Source of the DNA: Corallium rubrum | Taxonomy: Eukaryota > Cnidaria > Anthozoa > Scleralcyonacea > Coralliidae | Assembly: GCA_964035015.1 (NCBI GenBank) | Contig: OZ036014.1 | Location: 419,501-483,500 of the forward strand | DNA: 64,000 nucleotides | Direction of reading: 5' to 3' | Shown here: positions 1 through 12,100 of the stretch, piece by piece | How the letters are laid out: the number at the start of each line of letters is the position of its first letter | How positions within the stretch are numbered: the stretch's first letter is position 1 | Notes under the pieces: generated by a model | Told to the model about the DNA's origin: nothing | Database searches by the model: none | Seen by the model: only the letters and a program-made list of their open reading frames with translations | Position numbers and translations under genes: made by a program

Positions 1-130
1 GGAGTTGTTGGCACCCATTCATTTTTTTGTTGGTCAAAACACTCCACCAAATCAAGGCAATGTTCACGATCATAACCACCCACTGCATAAACTTTGTTAT
101 CCAGTTCTCCAACACCAACACTACAACGTC
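1..130 (-). CDS. IVNS1ABP: IVNS1ABP-like exon, first kelch blade (partial)
   Basis: The acceptor TATTTTTCAG ends at 131. Translation gives RCSVGVGELDNKVYAVGGYD and then LVECFDQQKNEWV, a kelch blade with its GG pair and the spaced E/W residues. The exon is cut by the window edge. Confidence 0.85.
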
Positions 131-3100
131 CTGAAAAATACATTAAATAAATCATGTATTAGAAATATATATAAATAAATATGGTTACCAAACATTCTCA
201 CTTCTACTTCATTGTTTTTATCACACACCAATTAGAAGAACCATACCTCTTATCATTGGCTTTATTAAGGACAAGCCAATTTCTTCAATGCTAGAACAAT
301 CACTTGAAATAGACGAATTACAGCTTGAAGTCTGTTCATTGTAATAAGCCGAGATACAAATCAACTCTGTTGCAATAACAGCTAGCCCAATATAGCAACC
401 TTCTGAAGATGCAGTAGATGCTACAAGTTGAAACTGTTTCTCTGGTGGAGGCAATTCACAAGAATCATTTTTACGAAAATGTAGAGCCTTTCTGCCAGAC
501 AAATCTAAAAGAATTTAACATGTTAATTTTTAATATCTCAATATACAACTTTATAAATTAATGTATTTTTAATAATTATAAAATCATTTTCTCACCTACT
601 GTACCATTTTATATTTTGGTGTTAGAGACTAGGTAGGGTAAAACAATAAAGGGGTCATTTTGGTCAGCTCAGACAGGAATGGGTTAATACAGGAATAGGT
701 TAATTAATTACTCTGAAGAGTCTTGATAATCAAGGTTTAATTGCAACTAAACTAAAACAAGATGCCTGATCAGGCGTTAACTTGGGCTACTGAGTTTGAC
801 AAGAGCCTAGAGGGTTGAGATGGTTATAACTACTGATTCTTCCACAACTGATTAAAACACATCTGAATTTTGATCTACATGTAGACTTGCTCCAAAATTG
901 CAAGTGTAGTGTTGAAACTATATATGATTGGAATTATGTGTTTAAAACCCAACCAGACCTATTTGCAAAGAGCCTGTGGCTATGTCAGCCAAAATCAAGG
1001 CATAGTTTTATATGATACGTACATGTATATCTCCTCCAGAAAAGATTTTTCTGTAATTTCTTTCTCAGTGAATGTCACTGTATCATCCAGTAAAAATGAT
1101 TCTGAAGAGTCTTGATAATCAACATTTAACTGCAATTAAATTTAAATTATACCTTTTGACAAGTTGTAATTCTTCAATCTTCGTGGGGACTTGACAGGAC
1201 TGGCTGATCTCTGATTGGACTGCTGTCTGATGTACTCCTTCTGCGCATCTGTTACAACCACATTCTCATTGGTGTCTAAATTTGACCCTTTGCAATCCTT
1301 CAATGTATTCTCCACAGTCAAATAAAGCAAGTGAGTATGTTCCATCAGCCCTTGTATCAGGTCCTCCTCCTTTAAAATAATTGAATAATCTTATTGGATT
1401 CAAAACCATAGTCTTAAATCTTGAAGCATTTTAGCAAAGTATGGCTGTAGATACAAAATGGTATCTTTGCTTCATTAACAACAAATAAAGGGTACATAAA
1501 TATTTAAAGTGTGGTGTTGGTAGCACAGTGGTTAGTGCACATGCGTTTCACCTCTGAGCTGGGTTCAATTTCTGCTCTCAGCAGTTACCTGATTGAAAAT
1601 TCCACCTTGGCCGCATGTGAGAAGAGTGCTTCCAGTTTGACGCTACCAAACACCACAGGTTTCCCCTGGGTACTATGGTTTCCTCCTGCAGTAACACTGG
1701 ACCAATGAGGGATGGCCCTTACTGGATCTCTATCCAGGATAAATATAGGTTTAGTTTAGTTTATTGGAAAGTGTCACAGTACATGGGGAATCAAAACAGT
1801 TTTGAGTGTTAACTTGAAAGTGGTCAATGAAAGTAGACTCTACCAACACCCACTGGTAAAACTGATACAATATCAATTGGGTCAGGAAATAAACTGTAAA
1901 CAGTGTATTCAATCCTCTGAGTGTATGCATTTTGAGTATCTATGTGACGTTTGCGTGTTTTGAGTATTTTATATTACATTTTTCAACCTTTAGAGTCTGT
2001 AAAAGCTTCCTCCAAAAGCCAGGAAATGGCATTTCAGCAACTCTCAATTTCAAAATTTCCCAGGAGAGCATGCCCCCGGACCCCCCTAAAAATTTATTTT
2101 GATTTCATTCCCCCCCCCCTTTCAAAATCCTGGCTACGTCCCTGCTAGATAGTCCATCAGTTTAGATCAGTGTGTGGTTAGATCGATATCAGGAACAACA
2201 CTAGCCACTTGATTCTGTTCCACCTGATCCAAGCACTGATCACAAAACACTAAACCAAAAATGAGAACCATACTTAATGCCACCCAACCATACAAGCTGT
2301 AATCACCTATATACAGAAACAAGGGGGAGGTCCAAACTCTTATTTTTCTTATTTCTAACCCCCTCATTCTGCCCATAGTGGCGCAAGAGGCCCTTCTAGC
2401 TAGTCTGATGGTCTAGTACTAGATTTTAACACCCCAGAGGTTGATGTTGACATTATTAATCATATGACAAACAGAAGATTTCGGAAATCACCCTTGCGCC
2501 GCAATTTCTGACACCTGACCCTTCTTATTACATTATTTTGTTTATATTAGGGAAGAGTTTATGTTCGGACTTGTTTTTGGCGGCCCTTGTTGATAAACAC
2601 AGCAACCAATTGGTTTCAGGGGAAATACTAACAATCTATCAACACGGTTTTTCACTGACACCACATGAACAAAGTTTTGAGAAAGAAATCAGTGAAGCTT
2701 GAATTTCCTTGAATTTTTATTTAGGCTTTTCTTAGACTACTTCTTCAGTTCTTCTGACACAAACTAACAAAAAGACGCGCTTTCTTATCACTTTTGACAT
2801 TGAAATAGAGTCCATTTGTGAATTGTGGTCTAACTAGTTTGGTTTATAATAAACACAAGCAACAGAATAGGATTAAGCTATGTTATTAAAAGCGGCTAGA
2901 AGAAAGAACAAACAAATCACAGTCGAATATTGTTAACACATCAAAACAAAGAGACAGTCTGAACAGTCAAAAACAAATGCGACGACAAAAAAGGATGGAC
3001 ATTAGTTTTCTGCAGAAAAATATGGGAGAAATATGTTTGTTAAAAACTTTACAAGTAGATGACATCCTCCCCTCCCACAAAATAATGGTCTTCACTCGGG

Positions 3101-3861
3101 TCTCCAAAGGAAGTATGGAGTACCGTTGAAGAGGAAGCAAAGAAAAAAGGACTGATTTCTTTTTCAAAATTTTAGCCTACCTGAAGCTTTTCTTCGCACC
3201 ATTTAACAACCAGACCAAGAATTTCGTTCGGCCTTTCGTTTTCGGCTTTCTCGTCGCTTCGTTTGCTTATCAACTCGACTTGCAAACGCGGCAACTGCAG
3301 AAATTCGGCACTTCGTGAAATCGCGGCGAAATTTTGAACAACATAATTATCCACGGCCGAGAGCAGCCACGAAAAACGCCGTTCGACGGCAATCTGCCTA
3401 GCATAGAGCCAATAGTCGCTGAGCATATTTTCATGAATATAACGTTGACAAGTGTCTACGATCTCGTTCATTTCCATGCGATCGGCAGCTGACAAAACGT
3501 CCCATACTCGATCGGGCGATAGTTCCAGCTTGGACGAGTAGATGAACTCTACTAGCGCCTCCACTGCAAAGGGTTCGAGATCTGGTAAGCAAACGTAAGA
3601 TATATCGCCCTTGCTGTCTAGCATATCGTCCAAACGTGGTATACCGATCGACAGTACTGCACGGTGAGCGAAAACCTTATGCTCGTTCGCGCCGGTTATA
3701 AAGATAACATCATACATGCCCCGATCCTGCTTTCGCTGGTGATTCAATGAATCGAGAAAACCTTGTTTAAATTTGTCGTCGTTGTAGACTAAGTGTTGTT
3801 TTATTGAACAATCGTCGTCGTTTAACGATAGTTCGTTCATTTTGGTTGATATGATGGCCAT
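1..3861 (-). CDS. IVNS1ABP: IVNS1ABP-like BTB-BACK-kelch protein, 5' part (gene continues past left edge)
   Basis: Four exons join in frame on the minus strand: 3861-3181, 1369-1153, 504-247 and 130-1. The product has a BTB domain (HKVFAHRAVLS core at about residues 50-150), a BACK domain that runs across the first splice, a polar linker (ASPVKSPRR), a conserved block between linker and kelch (FQLVAS...LAVIATELICI), and the start of the first kelch blade (KVYAVGGYDRE...VECF). The linker block between BACK and kelch, ending in an LIKPM-like stretch just before the first blade, is the layout of IVNS1ABP/NS1-BP rather than of ordinary KLHL proteins. The family is a substrate adaptor/actin- and RNA-processing-associated host protein; function here is by homology. 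The start codon is ATG 3861 (a second ATG, 3840, is possible); the exon itself reaches to an acceptor at 3978, so an untranslated first exon probably lies further upstream. The remaining kelch blades are off the window. Confidence 0.87.
247..504 (-). CDS. IVNS1ABP: IVNS1ABP-like exon, pre-kelch block
   Basis: The acceptor TTCTTTTAG ends at 505 and the donor AGAG|GTATGG follows 247. It encodes the block ending in SLIKPMIRG that precedes the first kelch blade. Start phase 1 and end phase 1 match the flanking exons. Confidence 0.85.
1153..1369 (-). CDS. IVNS1ABP: IVNS1ABP-like exon, end of BACK and linker
   Basis: The acceptor TTTTAAAG ends at 1370 and the donor AAAG|GTATAATT follows 1153 (phase 1). 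It encodes EEDLIQGLMEHTHLLY, the last BACK helix, followed by a charged linker with KSPRR. The phase fits both neighbours. Confidence 0.85.
1510..1755 (+). mobile_element. tRNA-derived SINE
   Basis: The head resembles a tRNA: an A-box-like TAGCACAGTGGTTAG near 1519 and a B-box-like GGGTTCAATTTC near 1560. The tail contains TTTCCCCTGGG and GGTTTCCTCCTGC, a tail type seen in several animal SINE families. It lies in the IVNS1ABP intron between 1369 and 3181. Confidence 0.65.
2015..2150 (+). repeat. Dispersed repeat with GCATGCCCCCGGACCCCC core
   Basis: The block AGGAAATGGCATTTCAG, then a CAAAATTTCC stretch, then GCATGCCCCCGGACCCCC is found again at 5815-5935, 7395-7510, 39155-39265 and 48890-49010, and reversed at 18225-18365. 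I see no coding content. It is a dispersed, probably non-autonomous, element of unknown class. Confidence 0.6.
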
Positions 3862-3977
3862 GATTTGCCTGGTGATGTACTGTATCACATCCAAGTGAAC
3901 GAAGTCAACGATGAACTGACAACAGAACGAGCTCAAGGAAGACACGTGAATGTCTAGCAACGGAACTCGTGAATTTC
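3181..3977 (-). CDS. IVNS1ABP: IVNS1ABP-like exon with BTB and most of BACK
   Basis: The acceptor (ATATTGCAG) is at 3978 and the donor CAG|GTAGGC follows 3181, phase 0. Coding is taken from ATG 3861, giving 227 codons. The reading frame stays open upstream of that ATG to the acceptor but without another methionine, so 3977-3862 is treated as 5' UTR. The exon ends at VVKWCEEKLQ in the BACK domain. Confidence 0.87.
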
Positions 3978-4719
3978 CTGCAATATTAAACGAAGAAAAT
4001 CAATACATAAATATATATACAGTGTTATACAATATCTAAGTTGAGCCGATAGCAAGGTGATATTTTGGCGGCATACGACCAAAATACGGCATCACGCGGT
4101 TTATCAAACCGATCGACTGGTATAGTCTTTATTCTGTGACTGGACCTTGGAAAATTATCCATCGAACATCTCCAAAGAGATCCCTAACAACTTACCCTGT
4201 CTGTATTTTGTTTCAACAACTGGACATCAAATGCTGCAGCTCTGATCGATCCTGTGGCTAGTTTGATGCGAATGTTTTGAAATCAGAACCGAAAACGTGC
4301 CAACGGACACAACTTGACAACATTTGGCCACTTTTGACCTTGACGATATAACGCGTGCTGACCAAATAGTGCTGACCAATCAAAACGCCAGTCTTGACAA
4401 AAGGAATGTACTTATTATTTAAATTTTTTGTGAATTTTGGAGGGAAATGCTACGAAATGGCGCGCTTTCTAATTCGAAGGCGCAATTAAGTTTTTTGATC
4501 TTTTTTATTTCGATCTTTTTTTCGATTTTTTTAAATACAATATTGTTTTAAATACTCTAAAAGTTAACACATGTTGCTGATCAAAACAGCGGAAACTCGT
4601 TCTCATAATAAAATTATTCCAAAATTAGGACTTCAATATATAAGCACTTCAATGGCTTTAAGTCTAATTGTTGCGAAATTCAAAATCAAGTGTTGATCGA
4701 AATAAAGTAATTTTGTTTA

Positions 4720-5015
4720 AAAAACTCATTAATAATTCATGAGGAAAACACAAAAGAAAATCATGACCGTATCGTGTCTTTATATGTGATAAAGATACCT
4801 CCTGATTTTACATAGACTTTAGCTTTGATTTTCTCGGCTTAGACAAGGTTATTTTTCAAACTTACTACGCCAATGAACTTACCAAGTGGTTCGCTTTTGA
4901 AGCCGTTCAATAAACTCACAGTTCGTGTTTTTTTCAGATATAAAAACACTCGGCTTCGCCTCGAGTCTTTATATCTGATAAAACACTTCTAGCCTGCTCG
5001 TTTATTATATAAACA
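4720..5015 (+). mobile_element. Dispersed foldback element, copy 1
   Basis: It begins near ACTCATTAATAATTCATGAG and ends near CTCGTTTATTATA. The inner part has the palindrome TATCAGATATAAAAACACTCGGCTTCGCC. A second copy, same orientation and close to full length, is at 30174-30465. There is no open reading frame. Confidence 0.65.
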
Positions 5016-5814
5016 GTACATAAAAAATTAAGATTAATTTATAAAGGATGATTCCAGTATCGTTTAGTTACGATTTGGACAAATTAAATTAAAATATTTG
5101 GGAGATTTACGGAAATTCAAGCTGAGCTCGATTGAGCGCTTGTTTTATATTCAGGAGGAGTTCATTTATCAGTAGAATGAGAAAGCGTGTATTTTGACAC
5201 ACACCCCCACCCCACAGCAAGTTTTAGACCATTCTAATCAGCACACGCTTCAGAACTACTGGGAGGGCTTAATTAGCTCTCTTGTTAGAAGCCCTAGGGT
5301 GCAATATATAGCTAGGGGGCTAGCTATATATAGTCCCACTAGACTCGTCTGTTTTAGGGGCCGACATTTGACTTTTGAGGGGGGGGGGGGTGATTTCAGA
5401 AAAAAAAACCTGCAAGGTGGTTTGGGACGGGGGAAAAAGCATGCATTCAATCACAAAGAGAGAAAAATATCCTACATCAAGTTTGAGCAAGAAAAAAATT
5501 GCATCACTTTTCAAAAACAAAGTTGAACGTTAAGAGTTTATTATTTGAAAAAGTAAACATGTAGGATAGTCTCAATACATTCATCTCTTAAACGATAAAC
5601 TGTATTATAATAACTGTTATTTGTTTAAATGTATCTATTAAATTTATCTTATATTTTTTTAGTAGTTACGCAAGCCCGTATCGAGGGGTTTGAGACGCCG
5701 GTGCACCGGTTTGGGCGCCCAAACCGAGGTGCCCAGAAATATGGCTACAATCTGAGTGTTTTTTCAAAAACCCTACAAGAATTTAAAAATCACTCCACAG
5801 AATGCTAAAAATCG

Positions 5815-5935
5815 CATCTCAGAATGTAGGAAATGGCATTTCCGAGACTCTAAATTTCAAAATTTTCCGGGGGTGCATGCCCACGGACCCCCTAGAGGGT
5901 TCTCGCGCCTTCAGCGCTGACCGGTGTGCCCACTA
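5815..5935 (+). repeat. Dispersed GCATGCCCCCGGACCCCC repeat
   Basis: Same family as at 2015-2150: GGAAATGGCATTTCCGAGAC, then CAAAATTTTCCGGGGG, then GCATGCCCACGGACCCCC. Confidence 0.55.
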
Positions 5936-8260
5936 AATATTCTCTGGAGTCTGGATATGGCACTGTTCAGAAGTATTCTCCTTTACGATTAATATATAGA
6001 ACGATGTCTAGAACGAATTAAATGCGTCCAGATCAGATGTTTTATCCATGTGCCCCACACAAATAAAACATCTGTAACCAGTGTCTGATACATGTGTCGC
6101 CGGCTTTTCAGACGCATGGCCATGGAATTTCCAGTAAATGCATAAAAACTATTCCAATGTATAATTTCGAGCTTTGGCGAAAATATACTACCATCGTATA
6201 AAATTACGACACACGTTTACTTTCGTCTGCCAGACTTGCACGTTTAAATGCAACGTATAAACAGGGCCTATTTAATAAAATCTCTGAAGAATTGCTTATC
6301 AAGAATAAAATACTAAGATCAATTCGGACAGAAAAGAGTTTATAATGTACGGTTGTTAATGTAATTACAGATAAATTACCACACATACACATATTTCTTT
6401 AGGAGTTCATTGCTTGTTTTCGCAATTCGCACGTTAGTTCTATGAATTTAGATAGTATCTTGGAATGTTTGCACCATGTTTGCAATAAAAGTGTTAACCA
6501 TTGCGTCGTTAGTTTGTTTTGTGCACGCGTTACTTGTATACATACACATGCACGTGTCTATGGAAATCATGGCGTCTTGTACATTACACATGCCTGCACA
6601 TTGCACAATCTTTTGCGCACATTAAATATTGTTTCATGTAGAATAATCGGAAGATAGGGTTTTAAAACGATCAACTTTGGTAGGAATGAAGGCCAGTTTC
6701 CACTCAGGAAAATTTTCCGCAGGACCGGAATGGACAGAATAGTTTTCTTTGTCTTGTGAGCTCTCGGTCGAAACTAATGACTTTAAGACAAAGGAAACCT
6801 TTCTGTCCGTTCCTATCCTTATTTGAGCTGATTTGAGGTCGCAAAGCATTATGGTTAAATATACCGCGCCTATCAGGGTGATAAAGGGTATTTTTGTGAG
6901 CCGTGAATTGCCAATATATTTTCTTGTGAAATGTGAAATGCCGGAATTTTGTGTCGTGAAACGTGATTTGTATTCCAGCCGTGAGCTGTGATTGTCGATA
7001 ATAATTGTCCGCGAAATGAGAATAAAGTGCTGAAGTTGTCGTGAACTGTGATTAAGCATTACGTGTTTTATAATTTTTAAGATTATAAGTTTATTTTGTT
7101 CTGATCTGCGAGAGCTATCGTTTTCCTAGACTTGCCAAAGTCTCTCGCTTGTGTAGTCTATATATTGATACTCGCTCGCTCGAAGGGCTATGCCTAGTTC
7201 CCCAGAGCCCTCGATCATTTTGGTCAGTATTGCCAGTACTGGTGTTTGTGGTCCATAATTTATTTAGTTAATTTTTAGAAAGCATGGGTGTTTGCGCCTG
7301 TCTCGTTTGGCTAACTAATATTTTAGTATATATAATGCTGTATAATTTTCTCAATAAAGTTTAGAAAACATCCAATTTGGACAAAATCTTTTGTAAAAAT
7401 GATAAAATGTGCCATTAAAAGTTTCAAAATTTTGCTCAAATGTGCTGTCAGATCGCGGGAAATGTCAGTTTAGAGACCCCAATTTCAAACATTTTCCGGA
7501 CCCCCCTATAACTGTGCACAACAACTTTGACTGACGTTTTCAAAATCCGAAATATTCGCCCCTGATTATGAAGAATATTGAGCTTCAATCCACTCAGCTT
7601 CAATCTACAATGAATCTACATCGCCTTCTGTGAATAATTGTCACAGAGTTGATTAAACGTTCCCGTAATTTCTTGTGAAACGTGAAATGGCAGTTTTCTT
7701 ATGCGTGAAATGAGAAATTACTTTTTTATTTCGCGTGAAACGTGATCCGTATCCTCCCTCGGCTCCCCCCCTACCAACCCTCTATCTGTTTCACATAACA
7801 AGTTATATCGGTAAAATGTATAAACGCGTTACTCATGCAGGGGTCCGCTATTTTGGAGACTCTACGGTATGTCGGCATGTGATCCACTGAGAAGCTTGTA
7901 ATTAATATGAACAAATTCTGTGAAGTGCCAAATATTACCTAATATGCCAAATAGAATACCAAATACTGCATGTATACTACCGTATTATTGACACTCTATG
8001 AACAAAAAATTAATTAATATATGACAGGGGAATTACTTAAATATTAAACCTCTGTCACGTCTTTTAATATAGTTTCGCTTTCGGTATATATTTCATTAGT
8101 TCCTCATTGACAAACTGAACATCAGACGTAACACGGAATGCTCTATTCAACATTGACTTGATTTGCATAAAGCTCAAACGTCCAGTGTGTATATCATTAT
8201 CTTCGTTACTTTGTGATTAACGTTGCCACTATCTCGGCCATTATTGTTACAAGTCACACC

Positions 8261-9160
8261 ATGGACTATCTGGCAGCTCCGGACAGTAGAACCGAGTTGG
8301 CCGATCTCATGGTCGATGGGGCCGGTCCATCTACTACCACTGGCGTATTTCTTGACGAGAATGACGCGAAATTCTTCGAAGCAGTTGAAGAGGGAGATCT
8401 GGCGTTAATACAGTCAATACTGAACGAAAATAACACACCGGTGAATATTAATGCTATCAACTCGGATGGTCTCACGGTTTTACAGATAGCCGTCGATAAG
8501 AAACGACTGGATATCGTGAAAGAGTTACTCCACAACGGAGCGGATCTGAAAATCGCTATGTTGCAAGCTGTGTTCGACAACGACTTGGATTGTGTCGAAG
8601 TGCTGTTGACAAAAAAGCCAGAGGTCAAAGGCACGGTAAAGCCGAACGATACCAGCTATATCACGCCAATCATACTTGCTGCGCAGATGGGTTACTACGA
8701 AATGGTACACCTGTTATTGAAGAATGATCAGATCATCGAACTGCCTCATGACACGAGCTGTAACTGCGACGCATGTTCGACAACATCGGCTATGCTACGT
8801 TCTCAAATCGCCATCAATCGTTTCCGTGGTTTGGCATGCCCCGATTATATGTGTTTACTCTACATGATTGAAAAATGCGGCAAGAAAGACCCGCTGACGC
8901 AAGCATTTGAGTTGAATAAACTCCTGGAAAAAAGAGCGCAGGATGAGCTCGAGTTAAAGAAAGAGTACCTGAAGTTGTCGGAAAGTTGTAAACGCTTCAG
9001 CGTCGAATTATACAACGAATGTCGCAGCACGAGAGAGATTGCCGCTCTGCTTGACATCGACGAAGATTTGAACCTTAGTCGTAGAACTAAGATCAAAAAA
9101 GAAAGTCGTGAAAATTTGACGAAGACGTTCAGAAGTGCGATTGAGAGTGATCACAAGGAG
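8261..9160 (+). CDS. TRPC gene 1 exon 1: ankyrin repeats and TRP_2 domain
   Basis: 300 codons from ATG 8261 to the donor GAG|GTGGGT (phase 0). It encodes four ankyrin-like repeats (DENDAKFFEAVEEGDLALIQ, then DGLTVLQIAVDKKRLDIV and so on), the cysteine-containing CNCDAC stretch, and the TRP_2 helices. The frame stays open past the donor to 9229, but homology stops at the splice site. Confidence 0.9.
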
Positions 9161-12100
9161 GTGGGTGAATCGATAGTTCTCATCAATTCTCCGAGTCCAA
9201 GAACCAACATGCACCAACATGAGGGTTAACCTTTCGTGTTACGCTCACCAATATAGATTTATTGATCTAATATGTACCTAAGTATCCTCAACATCCCTAG
9301 TAATCTAGTAATCCCTAGTAATCTAACCCCTAGTAATCTAGCAATCCTTGGTAATCTAGTAATCCCTGGTAACCTAGTAATCCCTGGTAACCTAGTAATC
9401 CCTGGTAACCTAGTAATCCCTGGTAACCTAGTAATCCCTGGTAACCTAGTAATCCCTGGTAACCTAGAATCCCTGGTAACCTAGTAATCCCTGGTAACCT
9501 AGTAATCCCTGGTAACCTAGTAATCCCTGGTAACCTAGTAATCCCTGGTAACCTAGTAATCCCTGGTAACCTAGTAATCCCTGGTAACCTAGTAATCCCT
9601 GGTAACCTAGTAATCCCTGGTAACCTAGTAATCCCTGGTAACCTAGTAATCCCTGGTAACCTAGTAATCCCTGGTAACCTAGTAATCCCTGGTAACCTAG
9701 TAATCCCTGGTAACCTAGTAATCCCTGGTAACCTAGTAATCCCTGGTAACCTAGTAATCCCTGGTAACCTAGTAATCCCTGGTAACCTAGTAATCCCTGG
9801 TAACCTAGTAATCCCTGGTAACCTAGTAATCCCTGGTAACCTAGTAATCCCTGGTAACCTAGTAATCCCTGGTAACCTAGTAATCCCTGGTAACCTAGTA
9901 ATCCCTGGTAACCTAGTAATCCCTGGTAACCTAGTAATCCCTGGTAACCTAGTAATCCCTGGTAACCTAGTAATCCCTGGTAACCTAGTAATCCCTGGTA
10001 ACCTAGTAATCCCTGGTAACCTAGTAATCCCTGGTAACCTAGTAATCCCTGGTAACCTAGTAATCCCTGGTAACCTAGTAATCCCTGGTAACCTAGTAAT
10101 CCCTGGTAACCTAGTAATCCCTGGTAACCTAGTAATCCCTGGTAACCTAGTAATCCCTGGTAACCTAGTAATCCCTGGTAACCTAGTAAGCCCTGGTAAC
10201 CTAGTAAGCCCTGGTAACCTAGTAACCCCTAGTAATCTAGTAACCCCTAGTAATCTAGTAATCCCTAGTAATCTAGTAACCCTTGGGTAATCTAGTAATC
10301 CCTAGTAATCTAGTAACCCCTAGTAATCTAGTAACCCCTGGTAATCTAGTAACCCCTAGTAATCTAGTAACCTCTAGTAATCTAGTAATGAAAACTCCTA
10401 GTAATCCCTAGTAATCAAATGTCGTATTTGGAGAGGATACCAATATACCCTTAGACATTTTTTTTAGCTAATTCGTTTATATGTTTTCTCCAATTTAAAT
10501 GACAATCAATGATTAAACCAATTACTAGGTTACCAGGGATTACTAGGTTACCAGGGATTACTAGGTTACCAGGGATTACTAGGTTACCAGGGATTACTAG
10601 GTTACCAGGGATTACTAGGTTACCAGGGATTACTAGGTTACCAGGGATTACTAGGTTACCAGGGATTACTAGGTTACCAGGGATTACTAGGTTACCAGGG
10701 ATTACTAGGTTACCAGGGATTACTAGGTTACCAGGGATTACTAGGTTACCAGGGATTACTAGGTTGCCAGGGATTACTAGGTTACCAGGGATTACTAGGT
10801 TACCAGGGATTACTAGGTTACCAGGGATTACTAGGTTACCAGGGATTACTAGGTTACCAGCGATTACTAGGTTACCAGGGATTACTAGGTTACCAGGGAT
10901 TACTAGGTTACCAGGGATTGCTAGGTTACCAGGGATTGCTAGGTTACTAGGGATTACTAGGTTACTAGGGATTACTAGATTACTAGGGATGTTGAGGATA
11001 CTTAGGTACATATTAGATCAATCTATATTGGTGAGCGTAACACGAAAGGTTAACCAACATGAGCTGCTGCTACACCGCATGCCAGCAACTTGGGGTACTA
11101 ATGTTTAATTAGAGAATGGTTGCACCCACTCAGCCAATCCCTATCGAATATTTTAACGCTCTATATTGTGATATTCCATAGTGTTTTCATTCATCAAGAT
11201 TAGACATACTAGTGAGCTCTACAGTGTGTATAAAAAACCCCGGAACCCTTAGAAAATGAATTAGTACTCTTTTAAAACAACCTATATTGTAGTAGTTTGA
11301 AAGCCCTAAAAGCGCTGCGTCATAAATTAATCAGCACATAAGTTAAGAGAGAGAAAAAGCTTAAAAATACTTTCACCATGCATACACTTCAAGTTATCTT
11401 AATTTCCCAGGTGTATAAGACCGTGTTTTTTACGCACGCGTTATCTTAGGACAGACAGGTCGGGGCGGTTTCCGGTTAACTGAGAACCCTTCGGTTGCGG
11501 GAAACTTTGAAATATATTAATCGGATACGGTTTTCTTTTAGAATGTAGAGCGCTTTTCGGAGAACAGGCAATGATTTCTCAAGAACGCGGTTATGCTCCT
11601 AATTAGTGAAGCGGAAAAGCGGTTGCAGTTAAAATTTCTAAAATAGAACGGATTTCGGAAATTCAGAACCCCTATAATAGAATCCCAGTATAGTTCTTAT
11701 AGTGAAATAAAAGTGGCGTGCTTGTAGGCAGTGTTGAAACAACAATCGAAATATAGTAAGGTTAGATATGTACTGCCGAAACAGAGAACGTATCACGCCA
11801 CACGTTCCACGCGCGCACCACACGCGGCGGCGTAGTAAACAAAAAGAGCCTGGGTACGAGGCTGGGACGAAGGGCCTTCGCTCGAAACGTTAGACTCCTA
11901 CGTTCTCTGTTTCGGCAGTATATCTAACCTTACTATATTTCGATAGTCTTGAGAAAAACTTAGTAGTGGTGGTGACTTACTGACGTTTCGAATGCCTCAG
12001 CGGCGGTCATCCTCAAAGTCAAGTGCATTTGCCAGGTTCACCTATATTTATATGTCCAGTTCATTTATAGTTACGTATAGGAGTTGCGGTTACGTGTGGG

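Larger units (their letters stand above)
3982..8260. other. Intergenic region between divergent IVNS1ABP-like and TRPC genes
   Basis: No coding exon can be supported here. It should hold the promoters and untranslated first exons of both divergent genes, but I cannot place them from sequence. It contains a dispersed element at 4720-5015, two copies of the GCATGCCCCC family, and many degenerate CGTGAAACGTGA-type short repeats between 6880 and 7760. Confidence 0.6.

Noticed and set aside
2167..2376. Minus-strand 69-codon frame with hydrophobic segment
   Set aside because: It lies in an IVNS1ABP intron, has no splice support and no family I recognise.
6634..7059. Minus-strand 141-codon frame
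   Set aside because: Overlaps the degenerate CGTGAAACGTGA repeats; composition is repeat-driven, no homology.
9272..11108. Open frames with NLVIPG and RLPGIT repeats
   Set aside because: The 18-bp array keeps its period in frame. No start, splice or homology support.
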